Shown piece after piece: positions 24,640-32,197 of a stretch of DNA of 64,000 bases. How positions within the stretch are numbered: position 1 is the first letter of the stretch; each line of letters opens with the position of its first letter. The translations under genes were made by a program, and so were the position numbers. The notes beneath the pieces are model-generated. The model made no database searches. It was given only the letters and a program-made list of their open reading frames with translations, and had not been told where the DNA came from. The DNA lies in assembly GCF_037963835.1 (NCBI RefSeq), contig NZ_CP150145.1, positions 5,270,001-5,334,000 of the forward strand, in the 5' to 3' direction. The stretch is from Paenibacillus sp. FSL H8-0332 (lineage in GTDB: Bacteria; Bacillota; Bacilli; Paenibacillales; Paenibacillaceae).

Positions 24640-26721
24640 TTACCACACCAGCTTGCCAAAATCAGCAAACAGCCTGGAGTCTGTATGAATGCCGGCCAGC
24701 AGCGCCAGACGGTTCGAGCGGACGGCTTCATCTTCGGCCATAACCATAACCGAATCGAAGAATCCGGTAACGGCTGCTTCAAGTCCCGACAGAATCTGCA
24801 GGGCTTCAGCGGCATGTCTGGAAGCAAGGGCTGTGCGGTAAGGCTCATGAATATTCTGCCAAGTCGCGTACAGCTTCTGTTCCGCTTCTTCCTTAAGCAG
24901 GGCTGGGTCGATGACTGCTCCTTCCGGAGCTTTGGCGGCCAGATTGCTGACACGGGTCAGCGAATCCATGGTGATTTTGAAATCAGCCACATCGGTTACA
25001 GCATTCATCAAGGCAAGACTTCTGCTTACTACATCAACGATATCATCGAATCCTGCCGCAAGCGCTGCATCCACAACATCATAGCGGACATTGTTGTCGG
25101 CTAACAGGCGTTTGACACGCAGACCGAAGAACTCATACAGGGTTATACGCAGTTCAGGGGTGAAATGTTTCTCTGTACGGGAACTTTCATGGACTTCCAG
25201 TGCCGCTGCAAAAATCTCCTCCAGACTGAGGCTCAGCTGATGCTCCAGCACGATCTGGACAATACCTGCCGCCTGACGGCGCAGGGCATACGGGTCCTGG
25301 GAGCCTGTTGGAATGATCCCAATGGAGAAGCAGCCGATAATCGTATCGATTTTATCAGCAAGGCTGACTACAAGACCTGCCTGTGTAGAAGGAACTGCAT
25401 CTCCGGCGAAGCGCGGCTGATAGTGCTCGAAGACCGCTTTGGACACCTGCTCTGCTTCCCCGGCCTTGCGGGCATAATCCTCACCCATCGTGCCCTGTAG
25501 CTCAGGGAACTCACCCACCATCTGGGTCACCAGATCGAATTTGCAAATATCCGCCGTACGGCTGACTTCCGCAGCAGCCTCTGAAGACAGCTCAAGCTTC
25601 ACAGCCAAGCGGTCAGCGATGGCACGGATGCGGCGCACTTTGTCACCTACACTGCCCAGCTCTTCATGGTAGACGATATTCTCCAGCTTGGCCAGAGCAT
25701 CGTTAATTTGCAGCTTCTGGTCTTCTTCATAAAAGAATTTGGCATCCGACAAGCGGGCGCGCAGCACCTTCTCGTTCCCCTTGGCGATGACGTCCAGCGA
25801 TACCGCATTCCCGTTACGTACCGTTACGAAGAACGGCAACAGCTTGCCGTCTTCACCAAACACCGGGAAGTAACGCTGATGCTCGCGCATAGAGGTGATC
25901 AGCACCTCTTGAGGAATATTCAGAAAGGCCGGATCAAAGGTACCAAACAGCACAGTCGGTGTCTCTACCAGGAACAGGACTTCTTCCAGCAGATCCTCTT
26001 TGATGGCAATCTTCCAGCCCTTCTCTTCCGCAAGCTTGTGGATTCCGCTTAGAATCAGCTCTTCGCGCTCCTTCACATCCACCAGCACATGCTGGCTGCG
26101 CATAGCTTCGACGTATGCAGCAGGCTCTTCTATTACGGCTTCTTCACCGAGGAAACGGTGGCCGCGGCTCACATTGCCCGCCTTGACTCCGGTAATCGTA
26201 AGGTCAATGATCTCTTGGCCGAAGAGGGCCACCATCCAGCGGATCGGACGGACAAATTTGAAATCATAAGCACCCCAGCGCATATTTTTCGGGAAAGTCA
26301 TGGCACTTACAATGCCTGACAGGCCTTCAGAGAGCAATGAAGCTGTTTCGATACCGGTGCTACTCTTGGTCACATAGATATATTCCACGCCAGCGAGTTC
26401 CTTGAACGTGAACTGCTCCGGTGAAGCGCCCTGACTGCGGGCAAACCCTAGTGCAGCCTTGCTCCATTCGCCGCTGGCATCCAGTGCGATTTTGCGTGAC
26501 GGGCCTTTGACCTCTTCGCTAACATCCTCCTGCCGTTCAGCAGCATCCTTCACCAGTACAGCAAGGCGGCGCGGTGTTGCATAGGCACTAACGCCCTGAT
26601 GACTGATGCGTGAGGCCTCCAGCCATTTCGCCGTTCTGTCCTTCAATTGCTCCATCGCCGCGCGGATAAAGCGTGCAGGGATTTCCTCCAGACCGATCTC
26701 GAACAGAATATCCTTAGACAT
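24640..26721 (-). CDS. glyS: glycyl-tRNA synthetase beta subunit
   Basis: 693 residues, matching the family length. The N-terminal LFEIGLEEIPARF motif is diagnostic; KNMRWG and the central HD-like region (VVSLADKIDTI, GSQDPYALRRQAAGI) follow, and the C-terminal part is an anticodon-binding helical region. It works with the alpha subunit as an alpha2beta2 glycyl-tRNA synthetase, the bacterial form distinct from the single-chain type. Its start overlaps glyQ by 8 bases, so expression follows the glycine T-box upstream of glyQ. Confidence 0.97.
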   Translation of the reverse strand: MSKDILFEIGLEEIPARFIRAAMEQLKDRTAKWLEASRISHQGVSAYATPRRLAVLVKDAAERQEDVSEEVKGPSRKIALDASGEWSKAALGFARSQGASPEQFTFKELAGVEYIYVTKSSTGIETASLLSEGLSGIVSAMTFPKNMRWGAYDFKFVRPIRWMVALFGQEIIDLTITGVKAGNVSRGHRFLGEEAVIEEPAAYVEAMRSQHVLVDVKEREELILSGIHKLAEEKGWKIAIKEDLLEEVLFLVETPTVLFGTFDPAFLNIPQEVLITSMREHQRYFPVFGEDGKLLPFFVTVRNGNAVSLDVIAKGNEKVLRARLSDAKFFYEEDQKLQINDALAKLENIVYHEELGSVGDKVRRIRAIADRLAVKLELSSEAAAEVSRTADICKFDLVTQMVGEFPELQGTMGEDYARKAGEAEQVSKAVFEHYQPRFAGDAVPSTQAGLVVSLADKIDTIIGCFSIGIIPTGSQDPYALRRQAAGIVQIVLEHQLSLSLEEIFAAALEVHESSRTEKHFTPELRITLYEFFGLRVKRLLADNNVRYDVVDAALAAGFDDIVDVVSRSLALMNAVTDVADFKITMDSLTRVSNLAAKAPEGAVIDPALLKEEAEQKLYATWQNIHEPYRTALASRHAAEALQILSGLEAAVTGFFDSVMVMAEDEAVRSNRLALLAGIHTDSRLFADFGKLVW

Positions 26722-27601
26722 GGTCAGTACCTTCTTTCTTCAACAGCGGGAAGCCCAGCTTCTCGCGTTCCTCCAGATATGTCGCCGCTACGGTGCGGGC
26801 CAAATTGCGTACTCTCGTAATGAAGCCTGTGCGTTCCGTTACGCTGATTGCGCCGCGCGCATCCAGCAGGTTGAAGGTATGCGAGCATTTCAGCACGTAA
26901 TCATACGCCGGGAAAACCAAATGGTTCTCCATCGCTCTGCGGGCTTCCTCTTCGTAGGTGTTGAACAGGGTGAATAGCATTTTGACATCCGAAACTTCGA
27001 AGGTATACGTGGAATGCTCAACCTCCGGCTGATGGAACACATCTCCGTACGTCATACCTTCTACCCATTCCAGGTCAAAGACATTTTCCTTATCCTGAAT
27101 ATAGGAGGCCAAACGCTCCATCCCGTAAGTAATCTCCACCGCTACCGGACTTGCTTCAATTCCGCCAACCTGCTGGAAATAGGTAAATTGCGTGATTTCC
27201 ATACCGTCCAGCCAGACTTCCCAGCCGAGACCCGCACAGCCCAGGGACGGATTCTCCCAGTTGTCTTCGACAAACCGCACATCATGCAGCAAGGGATCTA
27301 CGCCAAGTGCCTTCAGGCTGTCCAGGTACAGCTCCTGAATATTGTCCGGGGACGGCTTAATGATAACCTGGAACTGGTGATGCTGATACAGGCGGTTCGG
27401 GTTCTCCCCGTAACGGCCGTCGGACGGACGGCGTGAAGGCTCTACATAAGCAACCTTCCACGGCTCCGGACCCAGGGAACGCAAAAAAGTCATAGGGTTC
27501 ATCGTACCCGCCCCTTTTTCCGTATCATACGGCTGGACGAGAATACAGTTCTGGGCGGCCCAGAATTGCTGCAGGGTCAGAATCATCTGTTGAAAGTTCA
27601 T
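26714..27601 (-). CDS. glyQ: glycyl-tRNA synthetase alpha subunit
   Basis: 295 residues. MNFQQMILTLQQFWAAQNC at the start, TMNPMTFLRSLGPEPW, and the class II motif region with RRPSDGRYGENPNR. The alpha subunit holds the catalytic class II core for glycine activation. It is the first gene of glyQS, with the T-box leader immediately upstream, so uncharged tRNA(Gly) is the expected inducer. AAAGGAG-like site. Ends overlapping glyS. Confidence 0.97.
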   Translation of the reverse strand: MNFQQMILTLQQFWAAQNCILVQPYDTEKGAGTMNPMTFLRSLGPEPWKVAYVEPSRRPSDGRYGENPNRLYQHHQFQVIIKPSPDNIQELYLDSLKALGVDPLLHDVRFVEDNWENPSLGCAGLGWEVWLDGMEITQFTYFQQVGGIEASPVAVEITYGMERLASYIQDKENVFDLEWVEGMTYGDVFHQPEVEHSTYTFEVSDVKMLFTLFNTYEEEARRAMENHLVFPAYDYVLKCSHTFNLLDARGAISVTERTGFITRVRNLARTVAATYLEEREKLGFPLLKKEGTDHV

Positions 27602-27740
27602 AACTACCGGCTCCTTCGCTTGTCAAGTGTGGTACTGCCTCTTGCTTATGACTGGCTCTTGCTGCTGCGCGATGGAGGCGGCACCAGCTTCTATGTACCT
27701 GCGGTGTGTGTTGGAAAAAGGGTCTCCCGGACAGCCACAA

Positions 27741-28019
27741 GCCAAAAAGCTCCCGCCCCCATGCCTGATGAACAGACATAGGGACGAGAGCTCAAATATG
27801 TTCTCCCGCGGTTCCACCCTACTTGATTACGTAAAAATCACGAAATCCACTTTTGATGCTGCCGCTTCCGTACTCCCGGGTGCCCTGTTCATGAACGTCG
27901 TCCCGCCAGGCTTCCACTACCCCCGGCTCGCTGCTGCGACAATACCGCCCACTACTTCCCCGATCCACGCACTCTCTCCAGTTCTGGAGCAAACACGGCA
28001 ATCATATAAAAGAAACTGA
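27741..28019 (-). promoter_or_regulatory. glycine T-box riboswitch upstream of glyQS
   Basis: The minus-strand leader contains the diagnostic T-box (AGGGTGGAACCGCG, plus 27807-27820) in the antiterminator. A terminator (27743-27792) joins GCTCTCGTCCC to its GC-rich partner and is followed by TTTTT. The GAGCCGGGGGTAGTGGAAGC segment resembles the distal loop of Stem I of the B. subtilis glyQS leader. A GGC at 27882-27884 (minus) is a candidate glycine specifier but I could not fold the leader to confirm it. Uncharged tRNA(Gly) should stabilise the antiterminator. Confidence 0.92.
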
Positions 28020-28023
28020 ACTT

Positions 28024-28052
28024 ATAGTAACGGATAATTCGTGTTTCGTCAA
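28024..28052 (-). promoter_or_regulatory. promoter of the glyQS T-box leader
   Basis: Minus strand TTGACG, 17-base spacer, TACTAT. It overlaps the last codons of recO, so glyQS has a promoter within the end of the upstream gene. Confidence 0.5.
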
Positions 28053-28804
28053 ATATTGTATTTATCAAGCTGGTCCAGGAAGCTCTGCGACTTCAGTCTG
28101 AGCCCGAGCTGCATATCCATGAATCCCCGCATGACGATCTTCAGCTCCGCACGGGTCTCAGGCTTCACATCGACATTCCCCAGCCTGGTCAGATCAAGTG
28201 CCGCGAAGATCCTCAGCAGCTTCAAGGCACGCGGGGAAATCTCCATGGCCGGAGGATCGTTATGCCGGCAGCTGCGGCAGAGCACTCCCCCCAGGCGGGA
28301 ACTAATTCTTAGCTCTTCATCCGGCTTGTCCTTGCCGCAGACAATACAAGAATCAAGCTGAGGGCCGTAACCGGCGGCTTGCAGCACTTTCATTTCAAAT
28401 ACATTATTGATAATACCGGGCTCTTTGTCTTCCTCCAGTGCATTCAGGCAGGCGGTCAGCTGGCGGTACCAGAAGCTGCCTGTCTCTTCATCATGCAGTA
28501 CTCGGTCGAGCAGCTCACAGGCATAAGATGCATAGGCTGCCTTGACCAGATCCTCCCGCAGCGGATGATGGGACTTCGTGATCTCTCCGGCATTCAGTGT
28601 TCCCAGTCCGCCATTGTTGCGGAAGAACACGAATTCGCCTGATGTGAACAGCTGGATCAGGGCAGCATGACGGCTTTTGACCTTCTTGGCGCCCCGCACC
28701 AGAACCCCTACTTTACCGGCGTTCTCGGTGCAAAGCGTAATAATGGCGTTCCCTTCACCGTAGTCCATGCTGCGGATGACGATCCCTTCCACCCTGTATA
28801 GCAT
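28049..28804 (-). CDS. recO: DNA repair protein RecO
   Basis: 251 residues from ATG 28804 (MLYRVEGIVIR). An N-terminal OB-fold (about 1-80) precedes a helical domain with a zinc site: CIVCGK near 150 and LCRSCRH near 175. RecO anneals single strands and loads RecA with RecR/RecF. GGGGGAAGAGG precedes the ATG; an upstream in-frame GTG at 28822 is disfavoured. Order era-yqzL-recO as in Bacillus. Its end overlaps the T-box promoter. Confidence 0.95.
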   Translation of the reverse strand: MLYRVEGIVIRSMDYGEGNAIITLCTENAGKVGVLVRGAKKVKSRHAALIQLFTSGEFVFFRNNGGLGTLNAGEITKSHHPLREDLVKAAYASYACELLDRVLHDEETGSFWYRQLTACLNALEEDKEPGIINNVFEMKVLQAAGYGPQLDSCIVCGKDKPDEELRISSRLGGVLCRSCRHNDPPAMEISPRALKLLRIFAALDLTRLGNVDVKPETRAELKIVMRGFMDMQLGLRLKSQSFLDQLDKYNI

Positions 28805-28840
28805 GCCTCTTCCCCCAACCACTCGGCAAGCAACCAGTCC

Positions 28841-28984
28841 TTATTGCGCTTCTTCATCGATAGCCATCTCTTCCTCCGCCGGCAGCGGTCCGCTGCCCTC
28901 GGGCGAATCCCCAGCTTCCCTGTACAGCAAATACGCATCGAGATCTCCAGTCATTGCAAAATACTTCCACGAAAAATTCCGCAT
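28841..28984 (-). CDS. yqzL: YqzL-family small protein
   Basis: 47-residue frame starting MRNFSWKYFAMTGDLDAYLL, with an acidic C-terminus ending EEEMAIDEEAQ. The W-x-x-F-x-x-TG-x-x-x-x-YLLY pattern and the position between era and recO match the small YqzL family of Bacilli, whose role is unknown. An AAAGGA site precedes the ATG by about 8 bases. Short but well supported by position and pattern. Confidence 0.8.
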   Translation of the reverse strand: MRNFSWKYFAMTGDLDAYLLYREAGDSPEGSGPLPAEEEMAIDEEAQ

Positions 28985-29095
28985 TCGTATTCATCCTTTC
29001 TTCGGAAACACGATGTCTCTTCAGACTTAGGATGTGCGATGCCCCAGGATCTATCCGTGTAATTCCTGCCAACAAAGAAGCAGCGGGAGAGGTGA

Positions 29096-29986
29096 TCAGT
29101 CTTTGTGGAAGCCCAAATCACGCAGTACGCGGTCCTGGTTACGCCAGTCTTTTTTCACCTTCACCCATAATTCCAGGAAAATCTTCGAGCCCAGCAGGTT
29201 CTCAATATCCGTCCGCGCCCGGCGTCCGACTTCCTTCAGCAGAGCCCCCTGCTTGCCGATAATGATACCCTTCTGGGAATCGCGCTCGACAAAAATAACC
29301 GCCGAAATATGCACAACCCCATTCGGTTCCACGTTCATATCCTCAATCGCCACTGCGATGGAATGCGGCACCTCTTCACGGGTCAGATGCAGAATCTTCT
29401 CACGGATCAGCTCCGCGCAGACGAACTGCTCAGGGTGATCGGTAATCTGGTCGTCCGGGTAATACTGCGGGCCTTCCGGCAGGTATTTCTGGACTTGCTC
29501 CAGCAGCGTGTTGACGTTATTGCCCAGCTTGGCAGAAATTGGTACGATTTCGGCGAACGAATGCAGCTTGTTATATTCCGTAATCATTGGCAGCAGCACT
29601 TCAGGCTCGATCTTGTCAATCTTGTTCATGACCAGAATTACCGGTGTCTTAATCGCGCCCAGCTGTTCCGCGATATAGCGGTCGCCGCCGCCCATACCCT
29701 CAGAGGCATCCACGAGGAACAATACCGCTTCCACTTCATGCAGCGTGCTCATCGCCGTCTGATTCATGTAATCGCCCAGCTTGGATTGTCTTTTATGAAT
29801 ACCCGGGGTGTCCAGGAATACGATCTGTGAGTTATTCGCCGTATATACCCCGTGAATTTTGTTGCGGGTGGTCTGCGGCTTGTCCGACATAATGGCGATC
29901 TTCTGGCCGATTACCTGGTTCATGAGTGTTGATTTACCTACGTTTGGTCTGCCGATAATGGCGACAAACCCTGATTTGAATTTCAT
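29096..29986 (-). CDS. era: GTPase Era (16S rRNA maturation)
   Basis: 296 residues. GTPase motifs GRPNVGKST (G1), DTPGIHKRQ (G3) and NKIDK (G4), followed by a C-terminal KH domain with IGKQGALLKEVG. Era binds the 3' end of 16S rRNA during 30S assembly and couples to the cell cycle. Follows cdd after an unusual 507-base gap that holds repeats. Confidence 0.96.
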   Translation of the reverse strand: MKFKSGFVAIIGRPNVGKSTLMNQVIGQKIAIMSDKPQTTRNKIHGVYTANNSQIVFLDTPGIHKRQSKLGDYMNQTAMSTLHEVEAVLFLVDASEGMGGGDRYIAEQLGAIKTPVILVMNKIDKIEPEVLLPMITEYNKLHSFAEIVPISAKLGNNVNTLLEQVQKYLPEGPQYYPDDQITDHPEQFVCAELIREKILHLTREEVPHSIAVAIEDMNVEPNGVVHISAVIFVERDSQKGIIIGKQGALLKEVGRRARTDIENLLGSKIFLELWVKVKKDWRNQDRVLRDLGFHKD

Positions 29987-30493
29987 ATGATCTTCCTTCC
30001 TATTTGTCTAACAACTTGGTCAAAAGCGTTCGATCCCCCTAAATCCCCCTTCGCCAAGGGGGACCCCAAAGGCCCCGGCCCTCTGGACACCCGGAACTGG
30101 CGTGGGCGCTGCGGTTGGCGCGGTAAGAGACTGTGGAGCACGATCGCTTTCTGTTCCCTGCGGGAACACGCTTGACTGCGGCGCGGTTGATTGGTTAAAT
30201 ACAAGGCGCAGATCCATGTGCTTCCCGCGCCCGCATCTACACGCACACGCGCACACACAGTTAATTGTATTTTGTGCAGCAGAATAGGTATATTCATGCC
30301 GCATTATTAGATCTATTGTATTTCATACAGTTGATCTACGGCAAACAGGCCATAAACAGGTTAATTTCCATTTTCAATTGCACGAAATACAACAGAACCT
30401 TGTTTTGGACCAATTTTGGCACATTCTATTGTACGTTATACAGTAGAGTTCCCAACAGCAATATGTTGCAGTCCTCAAACCAACCTCCTGCGC
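29987..30493. repeat. repeat-containing intergenic region between cdd and era
   Basis: The left part (30031-30080) holds a short palindromic element, CCCCCTT-CGCC-AAGGGGG, next to a C-rich direct repeat (ATCCCCCTAAATCCCCC). The right part (30265-30450) holds four copies of a 17-20 bp element similar to TTGTATTTCGTGCAGCA: plus at 30265-30285, plus at 30316-30335, minus at 30376-30392, plus at 30429-30450. The short frames here have no ribosome sites and are not called as genes. Confidence 0.65.
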
Positions 30494-30913
30494 TTACTCT
30501 GGGGCCTGTCCCTGTGTGAGATCCGCCGGGCCGAAGGCGCCGGGGAGCAGATCACGCACGGTAGTCTCTACAATATCGCCCTTCAGGTTGCCGAGAATGA
30601 CCGGCATATCGGGGCCGCACAGCTCGACCATCACCTGACGGCAGACGCCGCAAGGCGATACGGGGCCGTCCGTGTCGGCTACGACTGCGATGGCTTTGAA
30701 GGTACCTGGCTTATGCCCGTCCGCAATGGCGCGGAACATGGCCGTCCGCTCCCCGCAGTTGGTGGGACCGTAAGCGGCATTCTCGATGTTGCAGCCGTGG
30801 TGGACCTTGCCGTCCTGATCCAGCAGCGCAGCACCTACCCCAAAGCGGGAATATGGTATATATGCATTGGCTCTTGCCTTGATCGCTTCCTGAAGAAGTA
30901 GCGCAGAATCCAT
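30494..30913 (-). CDS. cdd: cytidine deaminase
   Basis: 139 residues, homotetrameric zinc-type deaminase. Catalytic motif CNIENAAYGPTNCGERTA (with C and E) and SPCGVCRQVM (the C-x-x-C zinc ligands). It converts cytidine and deoxycytidine to uridine forms for pyrimidine salvage. Located between dgkA and era as in Bacillus, but separated from both by spacers rich in repeats. GGAGG site close to the start. Confidence 0.96.
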   Translation of the reverse strand: MDSALLLQEAIKARANAYIPYSRFGVGAALLDQDGKVHHGCNIENAAYGPTNCGERTAMFRAIADGHKPGTFKAIAVVADTDGPVSPCGVCRQVMVELCGPDMPVILGNLKGDIVETTVRDLLPGAFGPADLTQGQAPE

Positions 30914-31301
30914 AGTTGTCCTCCTAAAAGTTTTGTAAGCATACGCTTCTTCGATTAGTCTTCGTACAAAACTCTCTTCGTAAACATAACAAACTTAACC
31001 CGGTTTTGTCGTTCTATATTTAAGAAGCACTAAAGAAAATAACAAAAAGCAAAAGAAGCGGAGGGGAAATTTGGAACTGTAGGAGCGGTAGCGACCGCCT
31101 TTGTCACCGGATTTCAACCGCGAACAGCGGAATAAATCAAGAAATCTGGGGACAACAGCGGCCGGAAGTCCAAATGTTCACCGCAGTGACGATGAAGCTT
31201 CAAGTTTAAATCTTAAGTGCGTCTTATAGTCTTATATAATTAAAGATGACGGAGCGCGCAAAGCGGGTCCGCCTCTTACACCAGCTGAAGTTGTAAACTG
31301 A
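30914..31301. other. 388-bp spacer between dgkA and cdd with a dispersed repeat
   Basis: Contains the GCGGTAGCGACCGC palindrome (31086-31099) and one copy (31131-31223) of a repeat of about 90 bp whose inverted second copy is at 57380-57462. No reading frame here has good start context. The cdd promoter should lie in the AT-rich left part but I did not identify it. Confidence 0.6.
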
Positions 31302-31697
31302 TTATGACATAAGACCTGTGATCCAGTCCATCACGGGATGATAAAAAACATAGATTCCGGCAATCACGGCAAACACCGCCGTAAGCAGCACGGCTCCTGC
31401 GGCGGTATCTTTGGCCTTCTTGGCCAACGGGTGAATCTCAGGCGAAACCAGATCAATCGTCGCTTCAATCGCCGTGTTCAGCAGCTCGGCTGTCAGCACC
31501 AGCGTAATGGCGAGCAGCAGCAGCATCCAGCTTGACAGAGGAAGCCTGAACACAGCGGCGGCGGCCACCACCAGAACAGCAAGGCCGCTGTGCACCTTCA
31601 TGTTCAACTCCGATTTGAATGCTGCTGCAATGCCGTGCGCTGCGAAGCGAAAGGAATGCCAGAATTTTTTGTGGCCCACCGCCGTATTCTTGACCAT
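31302..31697 (-). CDS. dgkA: diacylglycerol/undecaprenol kinase DgkA-like
   Basis: 131 residues with three membrane helices. The active-site segment LTAELLNTAIEATIDLVSP (Glu and Asp ligands) and the KKAKDTAAGAVLL motif identify the small trimeric membrane kinase family. In Gram-positives its main substrate is undecaprenol, feeding the cell-wall lipid carrier pool. Overlaps the ybeY stop by one base, so they are one operon with pgpH and phoH upstream. Ordinary member of the family. Confidence 0.93.
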   Translation of the reverse strand: MVKNTAVGHKKFWHSFRFAAHGIAAAFKSELNMKVHSGLAVLVVAAAAVFRLPLSSWMLLLLAITLVLTAELLNTAIEATIDLVSPEIHPLAKKAKDTAAGAVLLTAVFAVIAGIYVFYHPVMDWITGLMS

Positions 31698-32197
31698 TAG
31701 CGTATCAACCCGACCTGAGCCAGAACCTTCTCCTGCTTGGACATCATTTCGGCCTCAGCCTCCGGCTCCTGATGATCATAGCCCAGCAAATGCAGGAACC
31801 CGTGGACAAACAGGAAGCCCAGCTCCCGCTCCAGCGAATGACCGTATTCCACAGCCTGCTCCTGTGCACGGGTGACCGAAATGATGATATCCCCAAGCAC
31901 ATTCGGCACTTCTTCCAGCTCTTCGTCTTCATCCGCTAAGTCATATATAATCTCCAGCTCGTCTTCTCCGGCTTCATTCATTGCGAAGGAGAGCACATCT
32001 GTCGGGCGGTCAATGCCGCGGTACTCCAAATTCAGCTCATGAATGCGTTCGTTATTGACGAAGGTCAGATCCACTTCCCCCGTGTCAATCCCTTCCGCTT
32101 CCCCTGCTGTCTGCAGAATCCGCTCCAGCAGTTCGATCAGATCGCCGTTAATTTCATGTTCATCCTGTTCATTGTTCCAAACGACGCTCAGACTCAT
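31697..32197 (-). CDS. ybeY: rRNA maturation RNase YbeY
   Basis: 166 residues from ATG 32197. The catalytic zinc motif HGFLHLLGYDH lies near 125; YRGIDRPTDVLSFAM is the other family signature. YbeY is needed for 16S rRNA 3' maturation. An open frame extends to 32251 inside the upstream gene, but MSLSVVWNNE is the family start and has an AGGAAGGGG site. Overlaps the upstream gene end by 29 bases and dgkA by one. Confidence 0.94.
   Translation of the reverse strand: MSLSVVWNNEQDEHEINGDLIELLERILQTAGEAEGIDTGEVDLTFVNNERIHELNLEYRGIDRPTDVLSFAMNEAGEDELEIIYDLADEDEELEEVPNVLGDIIISVTRAQEQAVEYGHSLERELGFLFVHGFLHLLGYDHQEPEAEAEMMSKQEKVLAQVGLIR

Noticed and set aside
30265..30450. CRISPR array
   Set aside because: Repeats are only about 17 bp, imperfect, in mixed orientation and irregularly spaced; no cas genes nearby.
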